This document shows, piece by piece, positions 51,159-62,999 of a stretch of DNA of 64,000 bases. Numbering within the stretch: the stretch's first letter is position 1; each line of letters opens with the position of its first letter. The stretch spans positions 50,807,682 through 50,871,681 of the forward strand of contig OX344749.2 of assembly GCA_947034885.2 (NCBI GenBank), in the 5' to 3' direction. The notes under the pieces are model-generated. The model was given only the letters and a program-made list of their open reading frames with translations, did not search any database and had not been told where the DNA came from. This stretch comes from Thuidium tamariscinum (taxonomy: Eukaryota; Streptophyta; Bryopsida; Hypnales; Thuidiaceae). Both the position numbers and the translations under genes were made by a program.

Positions 51159-53156
51159 AGGTTGGATGTTCAAAGACAAATTATGGATCTTGAGGGATGA
51201 TGATCTACTATCTAAAGTATTTTATTCTCATATCTGAGAGCTCTTAACAATATAAAATCAAGTTCTACAATAGACTCCATCTTGCTTTAAGAATTAAATT
51301 ACATGTTTGCTTACAAAAAGAAATCTCATAACTACATATATAAGTAGGACAAGTATAAGCATGAGAATTGATAATGGTCATTCATCTTGACCCTATTTGC
51401 GTAGAAAAAAAAATTCAATTGCTTGTAGTGATAAGAACTATTGTATAACATAGAATACATAGGCCTAAATACAATTGTATTTACCAACTATGGTTGCAAG
51501 ACATACCAATACCATAGTATAACAATATAGTTGTTTAGTATAGTTTTGTTTATATGTTTATTAAACACCGTGGTAAAAATAAAATTGATACTCTATTTAT
51601 TTATCAAGTTTATCTATCCTTGATGTTAATTGTTGTAAAGTATTTATTATTTAACATTTTGATATTGAAGATTGACAATAGAGTACTTTCATTAGATCAT
51701 GCAATGTTTCTTATGTACCTTACTTGCCACTATTTCTAATGAACCATACAAAGTAGTAGGTGACAAGTGTTACTAATCACACCTCTAATATCAAATATGA
51801 GAACTTCAATAAGGTATGTACTAACTTAGTGGATGACCAATTATTGACCCATACAACATAACTATTTTGGTGTAGTGTTGTAAATTTAGCTTTTTAATTC
51901 TAAAAATGTTTTTTTTGAGAAGTGTTAGCAAATTAGGTGATGTCATATGACCTTTAGGGGGTAATAAATATTATTTTGTGTTGAATTTGCAAGTACATTA
52001 TCTTCAAAAAAGAATTTCTTTATCATTTTTTAATGAAGTTCAAAAGACTTTATAAGCTATAGGTTCAATGGCTAGTTTTAGGAAATTGCAACTTAAGAAA
52101 GAATTGCTAAAATTTAGTTAATATGAGAATCATATGAATTGGAAGTTCATTCAGTTTGTTTCTAGCACAATATGAAGTTGATTAGGTATTGAGATGATAA
52201 CAATGTAGTTGAAATAGTTATTTTCACTATGATTCGAGTCCAACTAAATTTACAAAATCTAATTGTAGAGAATTGGGGCTTCTCACTAAGTTCAAAGTCC
52301 AAAGTCCTAACACTTTGGGGAAGTTTTGGCGTGGAAGAGCTGGTACTTGAAGTGAGAGAATTGAGATTCTATTTTAGTAGTTTAATCAACTCTTGCTCAA
52401 ATTTTCAATTTTTTTTTCAACTATTGATTTGTGCATAATATGAGATGAAGAATATTCAATCAAGATGTTATTAGGGGCTTTATTAGATAAAAACTATCCA
52501 TTCCAAAATCTATAGAAAAAGTACCCCAAATTTGAAAATTCTGACTTTCTAATCCATTTTTGACATATTATAGGACTCCAAAGAATTCTAGTCAAGAGAG
52601 AATTGGATCAAATAATTAAATATAGTAAGAAAGCTCCAAATCCCCCACATAGTCTTTTGAGTTGTCCTTCTACCATCCAATAAAGTTGAAATTTTAGGTT
52701 TTAACTTAGATATGCATGTGGTATAAGGTGGGCACCCTCCAATGTGCCACTTATCCACCACCACCATTATCTTTTTGTGCACATATCCAAAATCAACATG
52801 TACCGCTATTTAAGAATCAATTTTTGAACCTCTACTCTAGAAAATCTAGATCCCTCCCAAATTTTGCATATTGTATCCAAATGTCACATTCTTCAATGCA
52901 TTAGAACCTCCGCTTTCATTTGCCAATTAGCAAAAAAACATATAAATTTGACTAGTCCAATAATAGTAATTGGTCACAATCGCCAAAAGTGGCACTTTTA
53001 TGGGCTACCCACCATAGTAAGAACCGGCCACTCAAAGGATGATCGACTCATTTGCAAAACCTGCCCCACTCAAAATACTCCATTAGGGAACCAGACTGAT
53101 TTGTATTCTTCTTTCTCTTTTTAGTGATCACCGTCCTTTTAAAAAAAAATGCTCCA
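51159..53156. other. AT-rich intergenic DNA, nothing recognised
   Basis: The sequence is low-GC with short frames. A slightly GC-richer patch near 52,700-53,100 has no recognisable coding content. Confidence 0.45.
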
Positions 53157-53160
53157 TTAA

Positions 53161-53805
53161 CCCCAAAATGACCCTGGAATTTCCTGAGCTTCTAGAAATT
53201 TGCTCTAAATTAAACAAAAAGTCAACATTTTGATAAGTTGTATCAATTTTTTTTGAATTGTAACCGTATAAAATCAAACTAGACATGTTAGAGATCACAT
53301 TAGAAAAGAAAACACAACGATATCTCTTACGGATTGAAAGATTATAATGTTTGATCATGAGGGTGTTAAAATTGTGAAAGTGATTTGAAGTCTTTTAATC
53401 CTTTTTTCACATGTTGAATCTAAAAAGTTGGTCACCAAAAATTATGATGTTAAAGATCCTAACATGCATAACCCCAATCAATTTATAGCTTCTCAAAATC
53501 TACTCTACATTTTTTTTAAATGAGTTTCTAATAAGATTTTTTCTCAAAGATCTAGTGTATTTGAGGCTCATTCTCAAGAGCCCTCAACACTACAAAAGTC
53601 ATGATTGCACTAGACACCGGTGCACAAAATCTTAAATAGAAAAATCACATTTGCACATTTTCAAAATCAGATTTTTGAAGCTAAAACTAAACTTCAAAAA
53701 TATATTTTCAAAAATATAAACTACTGAAAATAATAATTTGGTAAGATTTTATTTAACTTCAAAAATTGGCCGAGGACACATTCTGTCCTCAGGGTCACTT
53801 TGGGG
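53161..53805 (+). mobile_element. Complete TTAA-type element family C (copy C1)
   Basis: The element is 645 bp, between TTAA at 53,157-53,160 and TTAA at 53,806-53,809. The ends CCCCAAAATGACCCTGG and (inverse of the right end) CCCCAAAGTGACCCTGAGG form an inverted repeat of about 17 bp with mismatches. The body aligns with C2 at 46,252; relative to C2 it carries about 35 extra bases near 53,590-53,625. It is non-coding. Confidence 0.85.
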
Positions 53806-53809
53806 TTAA

Positions 53810-55506
53810 GTTAGACCCCATGTGGAGGATATAAAGACATGGTTTTCTCACCCACCCACCCAGCCAGGCAGCCACCCACCATCAAAAAGAGTTTCATCTA
53901 ACCCACCCTGAAGGATTTTTTAATTTTTAATTTTTAATTTAGTTTAATTTTATTTTTTAGGATGGGGGTGTGGGGGTAGCAGTGACCATCAAAAAGTGTG
54001 AAGGATGATGTTGTTGTGTTTTTTTGTTTATTTTTTGAAACAAATGGACCATTTCCATTGCAGGGGAAAAGGCTGACCCAGTGCTTCTGCTGTGAGTCCC
54101 CAGCAGCAGCAGATGGAAGAGGTTCAGTGCCTCCCAAAGCTGGCAGTAAGATTTGTGCCCTTCCCTGCCCCCTGCCCACTGTCTGGGAAGAAATTTTAGC
54201 TTAACCCGCTAAAATCCTACATTTTCTTGCACCAACCAGTTGCTTGGAGAATACTCTCGGCTGGGCCTTAAGAAAATAAAGAATATATTTTTTTCCCTCT
54301 AAAATGATTGTATTTTTTCCTGAAATTTTGTTCTTCATTCAAAAATTCTGGATTTCAACCGGCTAACTTGTAACTAAATGCCAGTACTCCCCGTTCATTG
54401 CCCCTGCCCCCTGCCCTGCCCTACTCCAACTGATTATTATTATATTAACTTCCTATTATCATTCTCTGTACATTCATGAATCATGATCAGCACTCACTCA
54501 CTCACTCAACCAGCAGTAAGGTCACTTATTATGGGTTCGTAACTTAGTTGGCACAAGCATATTCAAGTTTTTTCTTTTTCTTTTTCCCTTTCTCTTGTTT
54601 CTCACTTGATACTAACTTAATAATCATTGCGCTCCAGCCAGCCAGACTGAGGTAATTTGCATTATCTCACAAATTACAAGCCAGGGGGAAACAAAACGGC
54701 CTTGCATTGTAGCTTTTAACACCATCAAATCATTCACATCGAGTGTAACTTAGGGTACATCCAGAGAATTCATCAATCAGTTCTTGTTCTAAGCTTAGGC
54801 AAGAATTTAGACATCACTCATTGCTTTTGTTCAGCAACATATTAATTTGGATGTAACTTACACCTACTTAAGCTTGCTTCCCTAAGGGCAAAACACCCAA
54901 AACCGTCCAAATAAGGAATTCAGCATAGTTGGAGGCAGAGTTTTCTAAAACTGATATTTTTCCAGTATTAGCGAGTGAAAATCATGAATATTCAAAAAAG
55001 AAATTAAAATTTTCGGAATCAGTATGTAATTTTTATACATTTTCAAAGTGTTGGCTCCCTAGACCATTGGAACCGTCCTATAGGTGTACCTTTAACTGAA
55101 CACCTACTGAAATCAACTGTTAGTGAATGAAAACTGTACATGTGTCTTACAACTCCGTCAGCAAATTAGAATTAGACATTTGTCGGACGCTTTAATGAAT
55201 GCTTATGGACAGATTTAGTGACACTCTAGGATCCAAGAATAGGTACAAGGACGGAAATGGGTGTTTCTCCCTTAATCATAACTTACCTTATTAATCCAGT
55301 TTCCCAATTTTGCACAGACAGAGAGAGGAGCACTTCATCAATGGCTACTGGAAGCGAAGCTAAGCTTATGTGGGAAGTAATTCATATGACCATTGGGAAT
55401 ACGGTATGACAAATGGACTCCGAAGATTGGAAGACAGTTATGATCCCAACCCCAAGCTCCAGTCCAAACAGTCCATTCCATTTAAGTTTTGGGCTCCAAC
55501 CCAACT
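53810..55506. other. Mixed-GC intergenic region with no assigned gene
   Basis: GC is higher than in most intergenic DNA here. It contains short repeats such as CACCCACCCACCCAGCCAGG near 53,850 and ACTCACTCACTCA near 54,490. An open frame at 53,998-54,204 with a Cys/Pro-rich tail is not recognisable. It may be decayed gene or promoter DNA. Confidence 0.4.
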
Positions 55507-55778
55507 CATTAGATGTTTTTTCAGCAGTTTAGAAGACTGCGAGTTCCCAACTGTGGGAACGCTGTCGGGAACTGCCACATCTGCGATCTGACGTGGTCGA
55601 GAGACTGCCACGTCAGACAATAATATTAAAAAAATTAAAAAATTAATTTTTTTCCGAAAAAAAATATTTAAAAAAAAAAATTATTATTATTATTATTTTT
55701 ATTATATTTTATTTTGACTGTTCACAGCATGGGAACAGGCCTGAAACAGTCTTCTAATCTCCCAAAAAACATCTAATG
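55507..55778 (+). mobile_element. MITE-like element with CATTAGATGTTTTTT ends, 272 bp
   Basis: CATTAGATGTTTTTT at 55,507 and the inverse at 55,778 are identical, followed by looser pairing (TTAGAAGACTG, GGGAAC). The centre holds two inverted ACGTGG/CCACGT-type blocks and an A/T simple repeat (ATT)n at 55,620-55,710. I could not see a target duplication. Confidence 0.65.
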
Positions 55779-55933
55779 GATTTTCTTGCAGGGTGTATAC
55801 AGGGAGCTTAAGATAGAAGTACCTAGTTTGGATAACCCTCCTTTAATGGCTTCATGGGCTGACCTATTGTGAACAACACTTGGATGTGCTATTTATTGAA
55901 AAAGATTCTCTATTGGTACCTTTGTGTTCAATC

Positions 55934-56190
55934 ATGTCTCTTCCTTTATTGCATAGGGAGAAGTGTAAAAGCTAACCATTATAGGCGAGTCTATGAAACT
56001 TAAGTGGGTCTTCACGAAAAAATCTGCATTTATGTTGAATGAAATGTTCATTTTTGAAGAAAATGTCTCTTCCTTTATTGCCCAGGGAGATGTGTAAAAG
56101 CTAACCATAATAGGTGAGTCTATGAAACTTGAATGGGTCTTCGTGAAAAATGTGCATTTATGTTGAATAAAATATTCATTTTGAGATTTT
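55934..56190 (+). repeat. Two-unit tandem duplication, about 128 bp
   Basis: Units beginning ATGTCTCTTCCTTTATTGC at about 55,934 and 56,063 share GTGTAAAAGCTAACCAT.ATAGG and GAGTCTATGAAACTT. The reverse-strand open frame across them is simply the repeat read twice. Confidence 0.88.
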
Positions 56191-57010
56191 TTTTTTTTTT
56201 TTCCATTGTTCCTCATCCTTGTGGATGCACACATTGAGCTAAGGTTGAGTCACCAATTATCAACCTCACCCAATAGCCAACCTATATGGGTGCCTATTTC
56301 TATTCAAGGCTAGAGCATATTTCCAACCAGACCTTGAATTGTATGTGTTTGGTCCTATTGAGGCCAAGATTAATAATGTAATGACATGTGCCCAAATTAG
56401 TGAGCAAAAGAAGTGAACGGAAAGAAGTTCTAGCATTATCAGAATTAGGAGACTCTAGACATTGGCTATGGGTCTAGAGTACTTTTTGCTTCCCAAAATT
56501 CACTGGAAATTCGATTTTGAAAATAAAATTCTGAAAATTTTGCTAACCCCATATTTCTTATCTTCCTACATGGGAAAAATTCCCACCACCTCGTATTGTG
56601 CAAAATCTACTCTAAAATTGCTTAAATGGTATGGCTACTGGTGCCTCAACCTTAGTGAGCTCCATTTCAAAGAGATTTTCCCACACCTTAAATTAGAATA
56701 TTCACCCATTTTCGATCACATACACACACCCTTCCAATCAATAGGCTGGTTTCTTTCCGTGAAGTTGTCGTGTAGTTCCCAAAGCAATTGTGGCACAATA
56801 TGATTGGTTGAAAGGCTCTCATAAATACAACTAGCCTTTGGTTGGTTTTGGAACCAACCTATATCGCCATTATAGGTCGAAGAGAATCTTCTACTAACAA
56901 ATTCATAGTAATTACAATTTGTGTAATAAAATTCTGAAAAAATATAGCATCCTTCCAAACTCGATTTCTATGCATGAAAAATAAATTTGCATTCAAAACA
57001 GCTGCACTCT

Positions 57011-57376
57011 ACATAAGGTAGCAACATCCATAACCGTTACTACACCCATAATTGATAAGTAGAGTGCCCTTAAATCGTCTTCAAGAGTACCTCCAAATTG
57101 TCACTCACTCTTAATTTTGATTGATAAACTCTGAATTTTTAGATTTTGTTGTGAGAATCAAGGTAGATTTACTAGAGTGCGGTATAGAGTGCCCTAGTGA
57201 GTTCCACTTTGAAAATTCATAAAAATTAGATGACTTGTCCAAAAACTCTATTTTTTTTTTGAAAATTCATGATTTTCAGCTGCTACTACTGTAAAAATAT
57301 TTTTTTCTAGAAAAAGATACCTTCAACTCTACCGAATTGCTTATTTTTGACGGTTATGGGTGTTCCTACCTTATGT
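57011..57376 (+). mobile_element. MITE with ACATAAGGTA inverted ends (copy 1, 366 bp)
   Basis: The left end ACATAAGGTAGCAACATCCA and the inverse of the right end, ACATAAGGTAGGAACACCCA, match at 18 of 20 positions and both continue with TAACC. It shares the ACATAAGGT terminus with the element at 58,363-58,645. The interior is AT-rich and non-coding. The target duplication is not evident. Confidence 0.75.
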
Positions 57377-57399
57377 GTAATTGCTTAAGAGGTTGGAAA

Positions 57400-58340
57400 T
57401 GGGTGAAATACTCTCCATGTTGTTTTTGCTTCAACCAGTTCTCCATTAAGGGTAGTCACAGCTCTTCCTCCGGGCTGAACTTCGCCATCGTTTTTCGTCT
57501 TGGCAGCTTAGGGTTGGCTCTTGCGAGATGGCATGCGACGGAATATTCTTCGCCGCGTCGCTTATTCTACTCCGGAGGTGAATCAACGGTGTGAAGAACC
57601 GTTAGTGAGTGAAGTTGTTATCGGAAGCTGCCGATCGCACCGTCGGAATTGCCGATCTCGCACGATTCTGATTCTACATGCTCACCGCACTCGAAAAGGG
57701 GTGTCACAGCTCCTTCATGCTAATCGACTCCTGATTGGATCCTGTTTTCCCTCATTCTTCTGCGAAATCTGGGTGCTCGAAGGAGCCGTGACTACCCCTA
57801 CTGCAAGTTAGGTACTTCTCCTTTCAGCCTCCGCTTCCATCTGGCTGTGGAGACTTGGAGCTGCCATCCTCCCGAGTCGAGTCCAGTCCTGGACTCCCGG
57901 CCTGTCCGTCGCATCCCCGACATTGTGCGCAGAAGGCAGAAGCCCGGGCGCCTGCAGCTCCCTTCCGCGCAGCCCTCGGCTGTCAGAAGTTGTGGGGTCC
58001 TGGGGTGACCTAATGCCCAGAGGCCAGTTCTGCGAGGCAGGACGCAGGCAGGCTCGCTCTGGGGCTTGGCACTCGGCCAGCGGATTAATTAATGTGGAGA
58101 TAACTTCATAATCGAGCAGGCCAACGGAACCCGGCAGGGCAGGGCAGGGCAGGACCGAGCCGCAGCGCAGCGAGAGCAGGGAGACTGACGGACCCACGCA
58201 GCGAGGGAGGCAGGCAAGCAGGCAACTGCTAAGTGAGCTTAAGCGATCTGTCAGGGATGGACACTTCTTACAAGCCGGGGATGGAAGGGAAGGCAAGGCA
58301 AGGGAAGGGAGGCAACCCATTTCTGGTCAAATAAGCAAAG
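57400..58340. other. GC-rich island between two related MITEs, no assigned gene
   Basis: GC rises abruptly at about 57,460 and falls at about 58,340. TTAGGGTTGGCTCTTGCG near 57,509 and an ATG in GAGATGGCATGCGACGG look like a plant gene start, but no frame gives a recognisable protein. The right half is built of GGCAGG/GGAAGG-type repeats (58,134-58,315) that create long spurious frames on both strands. It may be an unrecognised first exon plus promoter, or a captured gene fragment. Confidence 0.35.
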
Positions 58341-58362
58341 CAATGGAGCATACCTACAGTGC

Positions 58363-58645
58363 ACATAAGGTGGGTACACCTAAAAGTGCCACTTATTCTT
58401 ACTGTGCCTAGTTCCTGTTATCATGCTGTTCATATTTTAATACTATCTTGTTGGCGAGTGAAAGCATGTTCCAGTGCACCAAGGAACAGGGGATTTGGAT
58501 ACCGTGTGCAAAAGTTATTAACAATCAAAGTTTGTTTCTGAAAGCGCCATTTACAGTCTAAGTACATGACCGATTTTGGAAATGTATACACATTGTACAT
58601 GGCGCTTTAAGGTCAAGTGTCATTTTGGGTGTACCTACCTTATGT
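58363..58645 (+). mobile_element. MITE with ACATAAGGTG inverted ends (copy 2, about 283 bp)
   Basis: The left end ACATAAGGTGGGTACACC pairs with the inverse of GGTGTACCTACCTTATGT at the right. Weaker pairing (AAGTGCCACTT against AAGTGTCATTT) extends the inverted repeat to about 30 bp. An inner GCGCCATTTACAG and TGTACATGGCGC pair suggests further folding. It is related by its ends to 57,011-57,376. Confidence 0.72.
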
Positions 58646-59689
58646 CCAGGGCAAAATGATCTCCCTACATGCAAAAACAGATTGGGAAAGGATTTCCATA
58701 TTTCTCCAGAATTTTATTTTCATAAACATGAAAAGCTGGAAGGGCAAATTCAGACCCATTCCTAGCATAATTGGTATGTAGAATTGGCATTTAGAGAGGA
58801 TCTGTGACTATTGCTAATTTTGCATCTACAGTTCCAGCTTTTCACACTAGTGAAAAGGTTGGAAAGGGCAGAATTGGCCCTTTCCAGCCCTTTCTCTAGT
58901 ACACAATTATCATGAATTTTTGAAGTAAAGATTCTATTCATCCCATAATAGTCATATAGACCATCCTAATATTTCCAACCAATGGCTAGTTGTAAAATTG
59001 AGAGTGCTTCAAAATTGTGATAGAAAAATTGTAGCACCAATCAAGAGAGTTCATTGCCAAGTGTCATCTTAACAAGCCGGACTACACTTCCTAATTATAA
59101 CGCGTTAGAATTGATTAGAAATAGACCACTCTACCTTGTCTAAATGGGAGGTGATAAAAAATGGGATGCCTCCCTTAAATTAAGTTAAGGTTGATGATAA
59201 GTTACCTAACTTAGGGTTGTTGATCAAATTGCTCAGCATCATCCATAAGCTTACCAGAGGACGTGGGATGTGACGGCAGACTCTCTTACTTATTGACCAC
59301 TCCCCACTCCTGCGGACGGTACTTTGACTATGCTTGTGTTGGGTTGGGGAGCTTTTTCACCAATAAGGGAGTATGCTCTCAAAGTGACCTCTTAGGAGCC
59401 AATTGTATTTTGGGAAGCTAGACTCTACAAAATAATTTTCAATAAATTTTCATAAAAAGAAAAATGGAAGTGGCATCCAACTCAAGTTGTTTCAAATTTT
59501 TTGAACCATAGTAGAATTAGTTACAAATTTTTGAATCCAATAACCACTCTTCTATGTTTTTATTGACACTCAAGTGTTCAAAAATGAAAGATTGACTCAT
59601 TGACACATTGTGCTTTCTGAAAATTATAATGCATTGAAATTGTTAGAAAAATGAGTGGATTTGCATGATGGGCTTGACAAAATTGGGAC
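58646..59689. other. Intergenic DNA, nothing recognised
   Basis: Composition is mixed, with a short GGAAAGG/CCTTTCC inverted motif near 58,860-58,890. No gene is supported. Confidence 0.45.
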
Positions 59690-59693
59690 TTAA

Positions 59694-60637
59694 CCCCTAA
59701 AGCCCTGAACTACATTTTTTTTTTGTAACATAGCGATTTCAAATAGCTCACTACAAATGGAGTTTTTATTTTTTTTCTTTGAAATTTTCACACAACATGT
59801 GTCTAAAGAGTATCCTTAAGGCCCAACAATTTTCATAACTTTTGACTACATTTAAAAAAAGTTATGAGATGATAAGTTGTTTCCTTTGAACATTGGGCAG
59901 ACCAGACAACAATTTTTTTTTAATTGATTTTTTTAAATTAAAATTTTGAATTGGTTTATTATATTTTTATCTATCTGGAAAGCTTAGAATCATTACATTT
60001 CGATGTGTGAGTCAAAAGTTATGAGGAATTTTAGTTTGAGGTAGTTTGTGGGTAGTTATAGAATCTCTACTCTCCAAAAAAGTTTAAAATTCTTCATCTA
60101 ATTCAATTTTTAATATTGTAGAAAAAAAACTAAAACATTGGGTGAAGATTGTTTACTAAAATATTTTAACCATTGGGATTAAAAAAAATTATTTTTATAG
60201 ATAAATTATTCACAATTTAGTATTTTCAAGCATTTTTTACTTCTTTCTACTTACTATTTTTTTCCTATATATTGTATAATTCCAAATGATTTGAAATTTT
60301 TTGAGCATATGGAGAACTTGCATTTTAAGATGAATTCAAAGAATAACCATCACTTTGATGTATTTTTTATACAAATGTGACCTTATGAAGAGCACCTGCC
60401 TAGGTTTCATAGGGATAAAAAAAAGATTTTTGCTAGTTCAAATGGTAGTATCTTGCAATCTATATGGTGGAAATTTCTAAAAAAAAATTCACATCTTTTC
60501 AAAGCACCTAACTACAAGATTATGTGGTTAAATATGTCAAAAAATGTTTTTTGTCAAAAAAATTGCTTTGTATTAAAAATCATAGTTTTGGAATTTGGAG
60601 TGATTTTAGTGGAAATATAGTCAAAAGCCTCAAGGGG
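59694..60637 (-). mobile_element. TTAA-type element family A, inverted copy (A3)
   Basis: The element is 944 bp, between TTAA at 59,690-59,693 and TTAA at 60,638-60,641. It begins CCCCTAAAGCCCTGAAC and ends GCCTCAAGGGG. Read on the minus strand it matches A1 and A2 from end to end. Its left end is close to that of the palindromic element at 50,418. Confidence 0.85.
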
Positions 60638-60641
60638 TTAA

Positions 60642-62871
60642 AATAGGGTGATGGAATTAGGAAATAGATGGTAATGGGTTGTTCTACCTTATTGAATTTA
60701 ATCCATTTAAAGTTAAGAACTTCTTGATAATAGAAGTTTTCAAACATTGTCCCCAATAATCTTTGTTCTTTGAAATTTTTTTTTAATGAATCATCCTACT
60801 TTGATATTTTTTTGCATATGGGTATCCTTTAGAATTTTGATTTTGACTGTACCAAAGTAAATAATACTTTGTTTAATATGCATGGAATTAATTGTGGAAA
60901 ATATTGATCATTAAATTTTCAAATTATAACAATTTTGGATGATCAACTTACAACTAAGAAACATAACTTTTAGAGAAGAAAAATTATAAGTTTGGGACGT
61001 CTTCAAAAAAAATTTGATAAATGATTTTTCAACCCCCCTCCCCACACCCACCTACCTGTGACCCCACCTACTCTTTAAAAAATTGAATTGGAATTTGAGG
61101 CAAATGTAGTAATGTTTTAATTTTAAAAATAAAAATAAAAATTCGTGAAAGTTCATACACATTTTCAAATAGAAGGAGTAGAAAGCCAAAATTGAATGAC
61201 TTTGTAAATCCTACAAATTTTAAAAGGAATTTGTATGTGTCAATTTTTGAAATTTAACAATTGATATTCTAAGCATATCATTTAGAACATCTTCAAAAAA
61301 ATTGGAAATCATCCTAATTAGTTTTATCTTCTTCATCTTACTAAATTGAACCTTGTATTTTTTTAAATGCTAAAAACACAACTTTGAAAGAATTCTCTTC
61401 AAAAATAATTTATATGTGCAAATCAAAGGCTAGAGATGTTTACAAAAATATTTTTTTTCCATCCACAATTCTTTTCTATGCCTACTTTTCTTTTCTAAAT
61501 AAGACTACATTTCCTAAATAAATTTTACCACATTGAAATTTTGATAACCGGAAAATGAAACAAGTATGTCAACTACTTAATGTACAAGACTTTACTTTAC
61601 AAAATATTGAGATTTGTTTCATCCTACATTGAATCAAAATTTCAAGAAGAGACATTGTGTCTTCTTAGTCCTTAAAGAATTAATCCTTGAAGAATGTTTA
61701 GGCCCAAAAGTGGATGATAGATAACTTCATTATCACTATAGAAACAAACATTGCATCTATCAATGGTTCAATAATCAAAACATTTTGGTGACTACCTTAG
61801 TCATAAGGCTACATAGCTAAATTGAAGACCTAGAGTCTATTCAAGGAATACTTGAAAACTTGAACAGGATCCTAAAAGGTCAACTTTGGTTAGATGTTCA
61901 CAAAATTTTAATACATGGTGAACATAAAATCCCTCAATGGAAGTATATATTTTTTCCAATTGATTGCCCATACCCAAACTTATGCTATTCAACAAAATTT
62001 GGGCATCTTTTGAGCATCTTATTTTGAAACCCTCATTAGCTTGAAATTTGGCATGTACATAATTAATATTATAGGGAATAAATATTTTAAAATAAAAACA
62101 AATTAGTTCCCACATCACATTCAAAGAAGAATCAAACTTTGTTCACAATGTCAAGGTGGTTTTCAAAGAAATTACAAGTTCTTCTAACTTTAGGTTTCAA
62201 TATCTTGCAATTTGTGGAGTTAAAATTCTTGAAATTTTTCCCATATATTCTAATTACAGTATTTGTTTCTAAATATTTACCATTTACATTTCAAATTAAA
62301 AAAATTTCCATTATAGAAAAAATAAATTAGTGCATTGCCAATTCACCTAACTTCTTTGCATTGCAAGGTGATTCAAAGTAAGCTAAATTCCATATTTGAT
62401 TTTAGAATTTTTCATGAGTGTACTAACAAGATTAAGAATTCAATGATGTAGGGACAAAAATTTATCAAGACTAAAAATTTTACTCCAAGAGGCTTGATGT
62501 TTACTAATTCCATTTCATAGAAATGTATAAAAACTTTGTAATCTTACATCAAAATGTTGTAATCTTTCAGGCAATCAAATGGGCAAAAACAATATGACTC
62601 ATTTTCATAGTATTCTACTACTCCTGTGTACAATTGAAGTTAAAAAAAAAGTTTTTATTTTGGAATGTACCGGCCCACTGAATGACGTTTTTTTGACAAT
62701 TTTTCTTGAAAACCCCGCAATCTGTAAGGGGGGGATTATTTTATTTAAGCAACTTCTCATTCATCCTTCCTTTACAACCAGTTCAATAAAATTTGAGGTA
62801 TTTAATATTCTATTTCTATAAAAATGTAGGCCAAAAGAAAATCTCAACAAAATGATTAGTACATGAGATAG
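60642..62871. other. AT-rich intergenic DNA, nothing recognised
   Basis: The sequence is low-GC with a C-rich patch (CCCCCCTCCCCACACCCACC) near 61,032. No gene, RNA or bounded repeat is supported. Confidence 0.45.
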
Positions 62872-62875
62872 TTAA

Positions 62876-62989
62876 CCCCTAACTGCCCAATTGACCATAT
62901 ATGGTTGACCGGAAATTTCAAGCCCATTTGTGAATGGGAAGTTAAATTCCTTTGACCATTCTAAACAAAATTTCGGGTAGTTTTAGGGG
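62876..62989 (+). mobile_element. Very short TTAA-type element (family D, 114 bp)
   Basis: TTAA at 62,872-62,875 and 62,990-62,993 flank CCCCTAACTGCCC at the left and GGGTAGTTTTAGGGG at the right. These form inverted ends of the same type as families A-C. This is the smallest member seen in the window. Confidence 0.75.
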
Positions 62990-62999
62990 TTAACTATTG

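Noticed and set aside
53580-53625. CACTACAAAAG motif suggesting a CACTA transposon end
   Set aside because: It lies inside element C1 as a short insertion relative to C2, with no partner end or 3-bp target duplication.
55932-56234. 100-codon minus-strand frame with an internally repeated peptide
   Set aside because: The repeat is the 128-bp tandem duplication translated twice; there is no domain or coding context.
57808-58320. 170-codon open frame on the minus strand
   Set aside because: It consists of Leu/Ser/Pro/Cys-rich low-complexity translation of GGCAGG/GGAAGG repeats with no recognisable domain.
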